The notes below the pieces were generated by a model that was not told where the DNA came from, made no database searches, and saw only the letters and a program-made list of their open reading frames with translations. A stretch of DNA of 29,961 nucleotides from CAYVBJ01 sp964415185. GTDB taxonomy: Bacteria; Bacteroidota; Rhodothermia; Balneolales; Balneolaceae. The stretch spans positions 1 to 29,961 of the forward strand of contig CAYPZI010000022.1 of assembly GCA_964415185.1 (NCBI GenBank), read 5' to 3'. This document shows, piece by piece, positions 16,701 to 24,042 of the stretch. Every line of letters starts with the position of its first letter. Position 1 is the stretch's first letter. The position numbers were made by a program, and so were the translations under genes.

Positions 16701-18215
16701 AAAAAATCCTTCTTCAAAATTCACCGATTCGGTAACCCCCAAATCGGAAGCAGAAATGCCGTCCTGGGGATCCCTGAATTGATTGAGAAGTTCCGGATCG
16801 AAATTATCGGCATCATTAGAAGGAGGCCCAAACGTGCCGTCCGGATTTTCATTAACTCCCAAATCGGCCAGTGCAACCACTTTCCTGGATCCCTCTTCTG
16901 CCTGGCTTCTTTCAGGAAGAATCCACACCTCAATATCGGCAATTTGAAGGGTTTGTATCAGCTGCTGGGGATTTGACATGCTGTTTTCAAATTCCTGCCT
17001 TGTAAAGAAATCGAGAAAAAAGTGCTTGTCATCTTCATAATCAACCGGTCTTAACCTGATTACCTGTTCCTGCGATCCACCTGATACGGTTTCAACATTC
17101 GATTCACCATCCTGCTGCGAGAGCACGCTGGTAAATCTCAGCGGGCCAAATTCAAAAATGGATTTGATTCCGAAGAGGGCACCACTTCCCCGTACCAGCG
17201 AATTACCGGTTTGCATCGAAACATTTCCCAGTTCTATTTGCTTGATAATTTCTTCTTCATATCCCTCATACACAATATTCAACCTGTTTTGAAAATCGAA
17301 AGCTCTTTCGGTATCCCAATCTGTCTGGATGGTGAGCTTGTCACCAATTGTACCCTGAATATTCAGTTGCAAGCTTTGTTCAAAAGTAGGATCTATCCGG
17401 GTCTGTTGATCAGGTGGAAGGGATGGGTCTTTTGTATTCTGTATACTTGCTCCTACATTCATAGAAGCAACTCCGTTGACCCGAAGGTTAACTTCAGGTT
17501 TACCGAACAGCGTTGAAAAGGCAGATTCGCGCCCACCGGGTACATTGATTCTGAAATCCAGAAGCCCCCTGTCGGATTCGGTAGAAGCTTCAGCTTCTTC
17601 TATCAGGCTTTTCCAGTTTTCATGTACATCATTCTGCCTGCTTGCAATTTTAAACTGGTCAAATGTATAAATGGCAGGATAAGCCGATTCAAAACCATGT
17701 ATGGTTTTAATAACTTCAAAGCTCCCGTCGTCCTTTCTGCGTTTTTCGATTCTTTCAACCGGCAGCGATAAATAGTAAAGATCCGGCATTTTTTTTTCGA
17801 ATGCTCTTGAAACCCTATCAGGCCTTAAACCCGGAAACGCCTGCTTAAATGCAAAGCTTTCAGAGGAAGTAAATTCGGAAAATCGCTCAGATCCGGGATT
17901 GAAGCGTCCGCCCCTGACATTCACAATGGGATACTCATCAAACAGGCCGGGCAAAATAAAACCCCGGGGTTCACCTTCGGGTTTGATCTCGGCAGGTGGA
18001 AGAGTTATAAAAAACTTTTTGGGAAGCCTGTAGCTGATTGAGAGAGAAAGAGTATCGGAACTGTTAAACAGTAGCAACTCCGGGCTTACGGAGCGCACAT
18101 ATATCTTTTTTACATCCGCTGAATCTCTATCCTGTGCAAACACAACACTGAGAGAAATCAAGAATAAATAAAAAAAGACAAAAACAGTTTTGTTACAACG
18201 CTGAAAACTTCTCAC
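10758..18215 (-). CDS. sprA: SprA-family Type IX secretion outer-membrane translocon
   Basis: This 2485-residue protein is in the size range of SprA/Sov, the giant 36-strand beta barrel through which Type IX cargo crosses the outer membrane of Bacteroidota. It begins with basic residues and a hydrophobic stretch ending VVFAQD, a signal peptide with likely cleavage after A27. SprA-type segments follow, including GGRESAFSTLFGKPEVNLRV, LSIQ-like barrel strands such as IQGTIGDKLTIQTDWDTERA, SLVRGSGALFGIKS, and FIDDFEGS near the middle. Alternating hydrophobic/polar strands run to the end, closing with DVRFNIRINI as a terminal barrel strand. The start read is GTG at 18213-18215; a TTG 30 bp upstream (in frame) is the only other candidate. 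No other secretion genes are in the window, so a complete T9SS must be encoded elsewhere. Confidence 0.93.
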   Translation of the reverse strand: MRSFQRCNKTVFVFFYLFLISLSVVFAQDRDSADVKKIYVRSVSPELLLFNSSDTLSLSISYRLPKKFFITLPPAEIKPEGEPRGFILPGLFDEYPIVNVRGGRFNPGSERFSEFTSSESFAFKQAFPGLRPDRVSRAFEKKMPDLYYLSLPVERIEKRRKDDGSFEVIKTIHGFESAYPAIYTFDQFKIASRQNDVHENWKSLIEEAEASTESDRGLLDFRINVPGGRESAFSTLFGKPEVNLRVNGVASMNVGASIQNTKDPSLPPDQQTRIDPTFEQSLQLNIQGTIGDKLTIQTDWDTERAFDFQNRLNIVYEGYEEEIIKQIELGNVSMQTGNSLVRGSGALFGIKSIFEFGPLRFTSVLSQQDGESNVETVSGGSQEQVIRLRPVDYEDDKHFFLDFFTRQEFENSMSNPQQLIQTLQIADIEVWILPERSQAEEGSRKVVALADLGVNENPDGTFGPPSNDADNFDPELLNQFRDPQDGISASDLGVTESVNFEEGFFELLQEGQDYTINKVSGFISLRRALGSREVLAVAFTYLDGNGNVIEVGELNQGGGDRVFLKMLRPRNVSTDHRVFPLTMRNIYSIGTNNITRENLEIDLLFTEGNLSQNRLPGRTTTLLEDLGLDRVNTQGAVNSDNQIDFGTGTLNPMNGTILFPFIEPFGERIQEVLVQAGVEDETINRVAFNELYNERQRNAAQISKNEFYLIDGVSKGGVQENFTLGIALVPGSVKVFANGVELQEDVDFQVDYSFGSITILNERFLASGQDIRIEFENQTFTSIQQKTFTGIRAEYEVNKNFNIGATYFRFNERPLDDKIRINEEPINNAVLGLDANAQFDTPFITRALDALPLIQTRERSEIRFSGEFAQLRPGVANTRAVSDAIDDNELFPDEEEGLSFIDDFEGSNIKVSLLSATRWALSAAPAAVPGYEPDEMFFLEDDFPGLPVATLQSKLDRSDLRSKFSWYTIPRNISSILGGVEFTPESQPVRVQNVFPGRETQNPQEEIINTLDIHFDPRLRGPYNYNLELKNLLENEPERTWGGMTAPIPSGQEDFSQNNIEFLEFWVQPILPDGREPTTADIEDYDGKLFIDIGLISEDIVPNSQLNSEDGLALNPETLILDRAVNPRSVIPANPPPPEGQFSNQNRNLEDVGFDGMPSTEGFNNLNEQSVFADFIEAMRFQFGDDSEEFQMIQNDPSNDDYIFYGESQVQDLPLHERFHRLLGFTEGNTPITQGDRRAITNRPDTEGLVNPAVVNQNDAFFQYEIDLNPADFSNLQIGSPGTFIVDRVAGANQQDRWLQIRIPLTEFERRFGDINDFQNISYVRMWMSGYEKPFTMRFATFEFVGSQWREDESINTQNDPAAEIRVSSVNIEENANREPFPYRIPEGVIRGENRGTQLQSLQNEQSIALQIENLGPNSLQMVKRVYPGGLNLLNYSNFRMFVHGEGFENRGDLELVIRMGNDIENNYYEYRQPVTPSDPNFQFQPFDFTNQAQMFEEAEQVWLPDQNSVNILLSAFNQLKQLRDQEGPDDISVVFERDDLLEDAVPGAVIAIKGNPSLDRVSQIGLGIRNPFDIENPSGPGVPILNSELWLNEMRVSGFENEIGWAANAKTSFKFADFATFDGNFSRQTQGFGSLDSQLGNRRVDNTFVYDLTTSMNLHKFIPERYGWNIPLSLSFRRSIATPKYLPNQGDIRLDDFKDAVRARTDLNEDEQTAFINQRINEVQTFRESFSLNLSNFSKENSQSGFLRYTLDNITINHVYNTGNGRNPEYRFEDNWNFNTSLRYNLNIRNVKFLRPLAFLENVPLLKAASGFQLGYMPNNVSASFSTSRLFEERKRRIDEDEQEVPLRQTHNFTYNTNFGFGYNFTRSITTSFQSRSTFDLTNSSVRNAGLGGADSLAFETIPTFSVFKDLVFDSLSSRRNNYQEDYTASWQPRFNTIRPLSWMNYSARYGGGFRWENSPVGSELGARVSNTFRLDHSLRLDIENLFGRIPFYNKLVEDDESDSRDRQRIRNNNNNAEAEDGESRSVGEEFLFFGRKLLLAMFSMRTIDVAYNNSKTASQAGFAGGSQITDLISNDAFAPGFGFRLGISEEIPRDQLIDNLTGSTIQIPSNNTFSDNINVNTKLNPFENFTIDLTWNTQWDERVNQSITLETDNSINDVRSASGTITSSVWSFGNNYEEFFRRQLQLAFDGMSNSENLITSFEGRTVLNKESLQEDFRKSYLSASSGAVGDRNFTPFPLPNWRINWTGIEKLIPVIGQSMQRASVTHSYNGSYRIGWNFQNLAGQITERRLGDFTILDERTEFEPNAINIEQRFSPLVQLNITWDNNIRTQIGYESSRLTSLSLANSQVTERKSNGLKFQFAYTVRNFNMPLFGRSTSNLDISITGNLIEDQEQRFLLDADLDRALSENFDTISRNPDLFDFSPRPPTGQTRFNGSVSLGYRFSSTVQSNFEYSFSKVNPKSSRTFERTTHDVRFNIRINIRSG

Positions 18216-18542
18216 AAATATTAACTGATTTAGGCCCTGACAAGATAAAAAATCATGATATCTTATTTGCCAGGACGTTAAATATTATTGTCAATTTAAT
18301 AATTGATTAATATTGTACGTTGTAACTGTGCTGCAATACGCAATGCCGTAGTTTAAAGATGCATATTAATTTTCAATTGAAGTGATAATAAAGGATTATT
18401 GAGTCTGTTGAAAGTATTTTCAATGATTTTCTCAAATCTATACTATCCACAAGTTGCCGGGTGTATTGTTATTTTTTTTGAGTAGTTTCAGCATATAATG
18501 TTTGCGTACTATTAAAGACAGCCAAAGACAGAATTGTTACAG
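18216..18542. other. Divergent intergenic region, sprA / lptF
   Basis: The 327-bp AT-rich gap must carry both promoters. On the plus strand TATAATG followed by TTTG lies at 18494-18504, with another TTTG at 18477-18480, a poor-spacing version of the Bacteroidetes promoter. Two words (18365-18378 and 18408-18418) recur upstream of menF. I see no clear terminator, RNA or ORF. Confidence 0.4.
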
Positions 18543-19952
18543 ATGATAAATAAAATTCAACTTGATTTATTAAAAAAGCATATCGGCCCATTCTTTTTTT
18601 GCTTTTTTACAGTCATGTTCATCCTGCTTATGCAGTTTTTGATATTGCATACGGATAAACTGGTGGGGAAAGGTTTGCCACTCTGGATTGTGATTGAATT
18701 GATATTAAATAACCTTGCTTATATGGTGGTTTTGGCTGCACCAATGGCTGTATTGGTCTCAACTCTTATGGCATTTGGAAAGTTTTCCGAGTGGAATGAG
18801 TTGAATGCACTGCGCGCTGCAGGCGTAAACCCTGTTCGGCTTATAGTACCCGTACTTGTTGCCGCAACAGCTTTAACGATTGCACTTTCCTATTTTTCCA
18901 ACGAAATCTTGCCGGAATCAAACCATAAAGCCCGATCGCTGTTTATAGATATCAGGATGAAAAAACCGGGATTTGACCTAAAACCGGGCATATTTTATGA
19001 CGGCATCGACGGGTATACATTTCTTGTCAAAGATATCAATAATGAAACCGATACACTAAGAGATGTAACCCTTTTTCAGGAACCTGGTGAGAACAGGTAC
19101 AGAGCTTATATCAAAGCTGAAACCGGTAAGCTTGAATCACCAGATGAACAAACTCTTACGCTTATGCTTTATAACGGGTCGATTTTAAGGGAAGTACCAA
19201 GTGTAAAGAGAGGCGATGAGACACTCGAAGTTACCGGTTTTGACAAGTACAGAATCAGTTTTGATCTTTCAAATCTTGCTTTCTCACGTTCTAATCCCGA
19301 ACAGAGAAGCCGCAATGACCGAACCATGAGTGCCCAGGCCATGCTTGCTGTGGTCGATACCCTGTCGATGGAAAAAGAGCGGGAATACCAATATTTACTT
19401 GAAAAACCAGCAGGCAGGGCAGATCCGATCGGCAAGGATGGCCCGCCCAGAGTCTATTTTCCTTCCTCTGTCGATGATGATTCACTTTCGCCTGTTGATA
19501 CCGAATTTTCCGCACTTAGTATGGCCGGTAATCCATCCGAACAACAACAGATGATTAATCAGTCTATAAGCAACCTGGATCGATACAAATCCGATCTCGA
19601 AAATTCGGAAGCCAACATGAAACACAAAGAATACCGGATTGCGGAGTTCTTGGTTGAAGTTCACAAAAAATTTTCAATCCCTTTTACGTGCATCGTATTT
19701 GTGCTCATGGCTGCTCCTATTGGCATGATGAGTAAAAAAGGCAACCTTGGAATTGCTGCGCTTATTAGTGCCGTAATCCTCACCGTCTATTTCATAGCCC
19801 TTATTCAGGGCGAAAAATGGGCCGACCGCCTCTATATTTCTCCGGCTGTTGGCATGTGGGCTATCAATGCGATTTACGGGTTCATTGGCCTTTTTCTTAC
19901 CCTGCAGGTATGTACTTCTTTCAGGATTCAAAATTTATGGCAAAAATCATGA
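18543..19952 (+). CDS. lptF: LptF/LptG family permease (YjgP/YjgQ), first copy
   Basis: LptF and LptG form the inner-membrane half of the LptB2FG transporter, which extracts lipopolysaccharide for delivery to the outer membrane. This 469-residue protein has three N-terminal membrane segments (residues about 15-38, 50-80, 95-120, with the LptF/G-typical LRAAGVNPVRL loop), a large periplasmic jellyroll region, and three C-terminal segments from about residue 375 (PFTCIVFVLMAAPIGMMSKKG). Between jellyroll and C-terminal segments is an extended charged, coil-rich insertion (about 255-365), longer than I expect for the family. I chose ATG 18543 (MINKIQLDLLKKH) over the TTG at 18534, because it matches the family N-terminus. 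Which of the two copies is F or G is not certain; the stop overlaps the next start. Confidence 0.85.
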   Translation: MINKIQLDLLKKHIGPFFFCFFTVMFILLMQFLILHTDKLVGKGLPLWIVIELILNNLAYMVVLAAPMAVLVSTLMAFGKFSEWNELNALRAAGVNPVRLIVPVLVAATALTIALSYFSNEILPESNHKARSLFIDIRMKKPGFDLKPGIFYDGIDGYTFLVKDINNETDTLRDVTLFQEPGENRYRAYIKAETGKLESPDEQTLTLMLYNGSILREVPSVKRGDETLEVTGFDKYRISFDLSNLAFSRSNPEQRSRNDRTMSAQAMLAVVDTLSMEKEREYQYLLEKPAGRADPIGKDGPPRVYFPSSVDDDSLSPVDTEFSALSMAGNPSEQQQMINQSISNLDRYKSDLENSEANMKHKEYRIAEFLVEVHKKFSIPFTCIVFVLMAAPIGMMSKKGNLGIAALISAVILTVYFIALIQGEKWADRLYISPAVGMWAINAIYGFIGLFLTLQVCTSFRIQNLWQKS

Positions 19953-21028
19953 AAAAAATTGACAGATATATTTTTTTAAAACTGCTGCTAATTACCGTAT
20001 TTGTACTGGCGGTACTTATCTGTGTATTTATTCTGATTGATTTTTCAGAAAACAGCGATGATTTTGCAGACAAGGGTGCGACTTTGGAGCAAATCTGGAA
20101 TCAATATTACCTGAATTATATCCCCGAAATGATGCGGCTTGTAAGCCCGGTAGCTGTTTTGGTGGCCTGTTTATTTCTGACCGGCCAAATGACCGAAAGA
20201 CTCGAAATTGTGGCACTTAAAGCTGCCGGTGTTAGCCTCTACCGCCTGGTTTTGCCCTTTATTGCATTTGGAATATTAACAGCTTCCGTAATCAGTTATC
20301 TTGATGCCTATGTTATCCCGGTTTCAAATGCTGAGAGAATCGATTTCGAAAAACAGTTTCTTTCGAAAAAATCGGAAAGAATAGACAGGGGCGGACTTTT
20401 CAGGCAGGAATCGGGAAATACAATTTTCAATGTCAATTTTTTTGACCCGGCTACGAAAACAGCTTACAGAACCCGATTGGTTGAATTTCAGGATAATGAG
20501 ATTAGTAAAATCATCACGGCCAACAAAATGGTATGGAACGATTCATTAAATAAGTGGCAAATTAATGCCTATACCGAAAAGGAATTTACCGGCGAAGGAA
20601 TTCAATCCTTTCAAACAAGCGAACTGGATACAATTTTCAATGTCCGTCCGGCTGATCTTGCCCGCAGAACATCCGATATCTATCAGCTTACCTATGCCGA
20701 TGCAATGAACTATATCAATTCCATCGAACGAATAGGAGCCGGCGGAGTAAACCTGCCGCTGGTACAGCTCTACGGGAGAATGGCGTACCCTGTTTCCATA
20801 ATCGTTCTCTGTCTTATCGGTTTTTCCATAGCGAGTGAACGCAGAGCCGGCGGGAAAGGATTTTATATTGCCGCCGGACTCGTTATAAGTTTTATTTACC
20901 TTGCCCTGATGAAAGTGATCGAACCCTTTGGAGCAACAGGTGCCATTTCACCTCTGATAGCTTCTACCCTGCCACATGGCATTTTTATGGTAACAGCATT
21001 TATTCTCTTACTGGCCGCAAAAAAATAA
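19949..21028 (+). CDS. lptG: LptF/LptG family permease (YjgP/YjgQ), second copy
   Basis: This is the second transmembrane subunit of the LPS extractor, of normal length at 359 residues. The N-terminus MKKIDRYIFLKLLL is typical of LptG, followed by three membrane segments, the GVSLYRLVLPFI loop, a periplasmic beta-rich domain at about 120-255, and three closing segments (YPVSIIVLCLIGFSIASERR and beyond). The ATG at 19949 overlaps the TGA of the preceding permease in ATGA, a usual sign of coupled translation. An ATG at 19937 is an alternative that adds four residues. The partner ATPase gene lptB is not in the window. It converges with DUF3467 with a 19-bp gap and no obvious terminator. Confidence 0.87.
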   Translation: MKKIDRYIFLKLLLITVFVLAVLICVFILIDFSENSDDFADKGATLEQIWNQYYLNYIPEMMRLVSPVAVLVACLFLTGQMTERLEIVALKAAGVSLYRLVLPFIAFGILTASVISYLDAYVIPVSNAERIDFEKQFLSKKSERIDRGGLFRQESGNTIFNVNFFDPATKTAYRTRLVEFQDNEISKIITANKMVWNDSLNKWQINAYTEKEFTGEGIQSFQTSELDTIFNVRPADLARRTSDIYQLTYADAMNYINSIERIGAGGVNLPLVQLYGRMAYPVSIIVLCLIGFSIASERRAGGKGFYIAAGLVISFIYLALMKVIEPFGATGAISPLIASTLPHGIFMVTAFILLLAAKK

Positions 21029-21047
21029 GTTTTTATGCGTGTTTAGC

Positions 21048-21365
21048 TCAGGCTTCAGGTGTTGGGCCGCGGTAATTAAACGGTACATCAAATTTCTCTT
21101 TTGAGCTGATGGTGCCGTGTTCATCTTCATACCGGCGCACATTTTCATTCAGTGCATTTGAAAGGCGTTTGGCATGGTCGGGTGTTAGAATCATCCGCTT
21201 CATTACCCTGGCTTTTTTTACGCCCGGCATCACCGACAGAAAATCCAGGATAAACTCGGACGGTGAATGTGTTATCATTACCAAATTCGAGTATGTGCCC
21301 TGAGCTTCATCTTCTTTCAGTTCAATTTCAATTTTTTTTCCCTGTTTTTTTTGCTGATTTTGCAT
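21048..21365 (-). CDS. DUF3467 domain protein
   Basis: This 105-residue protein matches the DUF3467 family, small proteins of unknown function common in Bacteroidota. Visible family features are the strand EAQGTYSNLVMITHSPSEFI, then FLSVMPGVKKARVMKRMILT and a helix TPDHAKRLSNALNENVRRYE. There is no signal peptide or cysteine. It starts 14 bp after the stop of the cysteine synthase-like gene on the same strand, so the two probably share a transcript. I cannot offer a function. The family is sometimes described as beta-barrel-like, but no ligand is known to me. Confidence 0.8.
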   Translation of the reverse strand: MQNQQKKQGKKIEIELKEDEAQGTYSNLVMITHSPSEFILDFLSVMPGVKKARVMKRMILTPDHAKRLSNALNENVRRYEDEHGTISSKEKFDVPFNYRGPTPEA

Positions 21366-21379
21366 GATTCATTTTGTTT

Positions 21380-22375
21380 TTAATTCTCGTTTCCGTTTAA
21401 GAAACCCTTTTCTCGCATCCAGTCATCGTTAAAGATTTTGCTGACATACCGGGTTCCGCTGTCCGGCAGAATAATAACCATCAAATCGCTTTTTTTCATC
21501 TGATGTTCTTCAGCGTACTGAAGTGCACCGTAAACCGCTGCACCACATGACCCCCCGACAAACAGCCCCTCTTCCCTTGCAAGGCGCCTGGTCATCAAAA
21601 GGGCATTTTTATCATTTACCTGAACAACATCATCCACATAATCAAAATCAATATTTCCCGGAATAATATCTTCTCCGATACCTTCCGTGACGTAAGGTTT
21701 TACCTGGCTTTTATCATAATCGCCGGTCTCGAAATAGTGTTTGTATACAGAGCCGACACTGTCAATTCCGATCACACTGATATCCGGATTTTGTTCCTTC
21801 AGATACCTTGCTGTACCCGTTATGGTACCCCCCGTACCGATTCCGGCAACATAATGCGTGATTTTTCCTTCGGTCTGCTTCCAGATTTCGGGGCCGGTCG
21901 TTTCATAATGGGCTTCCGTATTGCTCAGGTTATTATACTGATTCGGATAATATGAATTCGGAATCTCTTCACTCAGCTTTTTTGCTACCGAGTAATAACT
22001 GCGGGGATCTTCCGGCTCAACATCTGTTGGGCAAACTTTTACTTCCGCACCAAGTGCCTTCAGTAAATCTATTTTCGCTTTGCTCTGCTTATCCGTTGTG
22101 GTAAATATACATTTGTAACCTCTTACAATCGCAACCAATGCCAATCCCATACCCGTATTCCCGGAAGTTCCCTCGATAATAGTACCGCCGGGCTTGATCA
22201 AACCGCTTTTCTCGGCATCCTCAATCAATTTAACTGCAATGCGGTCTTTTATACTTTGGCCCGGATTAAAATATTCCACTTTTGCTGTAATCTGCGGAGA
22301 GAGATGGCTGTTAACTTTATTTAACCTGACAATCGGGGTATTGCCAATTGTCTCGAGTATAGATGAATAAATCAT
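21380..22375 (-). CDS. Cysteine synthase / cystathionine beta-synthase family PLP enzyme
   Basis: This 331-residue fold-type II PLP enzyme makes cysteine from O-acetylserine and sulfide, or cystathionine from serine and homocysteine. The PLP lysine is K43 in NPGQSIKDR, and SGNTGMGLA and GTGGTITG are the phosphate-binding loops. Several segments read more like the CBS catalytic core than CysK: the motif IPNSYYPNQYNNLSNTEAHY with HYETTGPEIW, and EGIGEDIIPG. The C-terminal regulatory CBS pair is absent, so it is the catalytic core only. Biochemistry would decide between the two reactions, and bacterial enzymes of this group are often bifunctional. It heads a transcript with DUF3467. A promoter-like element and an inverted repeat lie 50-80 bp upstream. 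Confidence 0.88.
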   Translation of the reverse strand: MIYSSILETIGNTPIVRLNKVNSHLSPQITAKVEYFNPGQSIKDRIAVKLIEDAEKSGLIKPGGTIIEGTSGNTGMGLALVAIVRGYKCIFTTTDKQSKAKIDLLKALGAEVKVCPTDVEPEDPRSYYSVAKKLSEEIPNSYYPNQYNNLSNTEAHYETTGPEIWKQTEGKITHYVAGIGTGGTITGTARYLKEQNPDISVIGIDSVGSVYKHYFETGDYDKSQVKPYVTEGIGEDIIPGNIDFDYVDDVVQVNDKNALLMTRRLAREEGLFVGGSCGAAVYGALQYAEEHQMKKSDLMVIILPDSGTRYVSKIFNDDWMREKGFLNGNEN

Positions 22376-22425
22376 AAAAAATATTTTGTGTTAAAAGCTA
22401 CTTATAAATCAGGGATAGAATATAG

Positions 22426-22456
22426 TAAATTTAACGTCTCGGAATTGAACGAAAAA
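22426..22456 (-). promoter_or_regulatory. Weak candidate promoter for the cysteine synthase-like gene
   Basis: On the minus strand TTTT (22456-22453), a 19-nt spacer and TAAATTTA (22433-22426) resemble TTTG-N19-TAnnTTTG with one mismatch per box. The left arm of the adjacent inverted repeat covers the -33 box. Only a motif match. Confidence 0.25.
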
Positions 22457-22496
22457 ATTGCGGTTTTTAAAAAATTTTTTCTACTTTTTCGTTCAA
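22445..22496. repeat. 12-bp inverted repeat between cysteine synthase and spoIID
   Basis: TTGAACGAAAAA (22445-22456) and TTTTTCGTTCAA (22485-22496) are exact reverse complements, separated by 28 nt of A/T-rich DNA that contains AAAAAATTTTTT. The position, between divergently transcribed genes and near a candidate promoter, suggests an operator or a shared control region. Confidence 0.6.
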
Positions 22497-22518
22497 CTAA
22501 CTAGCTTATGGTTTCAAA

Positions 22519-23760
22519 ATGATCTACAAACTGCTCTCATTGCTTATCGGTATATTATGGCTGCTCTCTCCAGTTGCGGAAACCGATGTTAACCCGTCTG
22601 ACGAAGATGAAAAATGGCTTGATCTTACAAACGTGAATACGATAAGGGTACTTGTATTGCCGTATAAACTTGAAAACTCCTTTTTTATAGAATCCCTGAA
22701 TACCGGGCTGACTATAGTTACGAATGAGAAAACTTATGAAATTCAAAATCAGCTCAAACCCGTTCAAATCCGCAGGGAAAGAGATTTCATAAAAATTTTA
22801 ACCAAAAACCAATCCATCACCGCAAGAGAATTTACAATAAAAAGTTCGGAAGGATTTATTTCCATACTTGATTCACGCATTGGGAAAAAATCTTATGATG
22901 GTATTTTGCATGTGAGTCCCGGCCAAACATCCGGAGAGTTTACACTGGTAAATCAAGTTGAACTTGAAAAGTATGTTGCTTCCGTAGTGAACAGTGAGAT
23001 GAAATTTGAAAACCTCGAAGCATTGAAGGCACAAGCTGTTGTTTCCAGGACATACGCTTTATGGAGTATGCAGAGAAACAGGAAAAGCGATTACGATTTA
23101 ACGGATAATGAACTCCACCAGGTCTATGCCGGTAAAATACCGGGGAATTCACTCTATGCGAAAGCTACTAATTCAACAAAAAGTGAAATATTGACATGGA
23201 ATAACAAACTGATTCTTGCAACATATTCAAGTACTTGCGGTGGAGTTACCAACCCGAATGAATCTGTATGGAAGGGAAATTCGAAACCATATTTACGTTC
23301 AGTAGAAGACAAGAAGAGCTGTTCGATATCCCCTCATTACCATTGGGATTATCAAGTTGACAAGTTACAGCTTTTTCAAAAAATAGATGCAGCATTTAGT
23401 TTTAAACCGGCCGGGCTTTTCATAAAATCGGAAGAACACAACAGGGTCAAATCTGTCCGGTTTGAATCTGCAAACGGTAAAATTCTGGAATTAACGGGAA
23501 ACGATTTTCGTCTCTTCTTTAAAAAACACTTTGGTTCGCATTCAATAAAAAGTTCAAGGTTCACAATGGAAGAGACTGAACATACATTCAAATTCAAGGG
23601 ATCCGGTATGGGGCATGGCGTCGGACTTTGCCAGTACGGCGCCCTGGGATTTGCAACCAATGGATGGGAATACAATAAAATTCTTCTCTTTTACTTTAAC
23701 AGTGTAAAAGTTGTAGATTACAACAACATCAAAAATAAACGAATCGCATTAGCTCTTTAA
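22519..23760 (+). CDS. SpoIID/LytB domain protein
   Basis: This 413-residue exported protein begins with a hydrophobic signal segment (MIYKLLSLLIGILWLLSPVA). Its C-terminal two thirds match SpoIID/LytB: the VELEKYVASVVNSEM motif with likely catalytic E160, the LKAQAVVSRTYAL helix, the TCGGVTNPNESVW loop, and the end motif GMGHGVGLCQYGA (residues 363-375). In spore formers SpoIID is a peptidoglycan lytic transglycosylase; in Gram-negatives the family is widespread and less understood, probably acting on the cell wall in the periplasm. A DUF4290-like gene starts 6 bp after it. The ATG at 22519 gives the signal peptide. No lipobox is present. Confidence 0.9.
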   Translation: MIYKLLSLLIGILWLLSPVAETDVNPSDEDEKWLDLTNVNTIRVLVLPYKLENSFFIESLNTGLTIVTNEKTYEIQNQLKPVQIRRERDFIKILTKNQSITAREFTIKSSEGFISILDSRIGKKSYDGILHVSPGQTSGEFTLVNQVELEKYVASVVNSEMKFENLEALKAQAVVSRTYALWSMQRNRKSDYDLTDNELHQVYAGKIPGNSLYAKATNSTKSEILTWNNKLILATYSSTCGGVTNPNESVWKGNSKPYLRSVEDKKSCSISPHYHWDYQVDKLQLFQKIDAAFSFKPAGLFIKSEEHNRVKSVRFESANGKILELTGNDFRLFFKKHFGSHSIKSSRFTMEETEHTFKFKGSGMGHGVGLCQYGALGFATNGWEYNKILLFYFNSVKVVDYNNIKNKRIALAL

Positions 23761-23766
23761 ACATTC

Positions 23767-24042
23767 ATGTTTCTCGAACAAAAAAAACCAAAAGATTTTG
23801 ACTGCGGATACAATCTGGATTTAATGATTGCGGCCATTCCGCGAATAGATAACCATAAAGACAGGCTTGAATATGCAAAACGGGTAGTAGGATTGATCAA
23901 ACAGAGCCATCCGAACTGGGTAGATGAAAACGGGCAAAGTGAACTCGCCTGGGATTATTTTTTTGAACTTGCCGGTTTCAATCCTGAAGATTACGGAATA
24001 CAAAATCCTTTTAAAAGTGGCCTTGTGGATGATGCGCAATAA
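23767..24042 (+). CDS. DUF4290-like small protein
   Basis: This 91-residue protein has no signal peptide or known catalytic motif. Its helices and word order (YNLDLMIAAI, then RLEYAKRVVGLIKQSHPN, then LAWDYFFELAGF) resemble DUF4290, a Bacteroidota-specific family of unknown function. It starts only 6 bp after the SpoIID/LytB stop, so the two are co-transcribed. Its last 32 bp overlap the 3' end of the convergent GNAT gene. Function is unknown to me; the family match is from memory and moderate. Confidence 0.65.
   Translation: MFLEQKKPKDFDCGYNLDLMIAAIPRIDNHKDRLEYAKRVVGLIKQSHPNWVDENGQSELAWDYFFELAGFNPEDYGIQNPFKSGLVDDAQ

Noticed and set aside
19817..19948. Longer N-terminus for the second LptF/G permease
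   Set aside because: It lies inside the first permease and lacks family similarity; the ATGA overlap at 19949 is the natural start.
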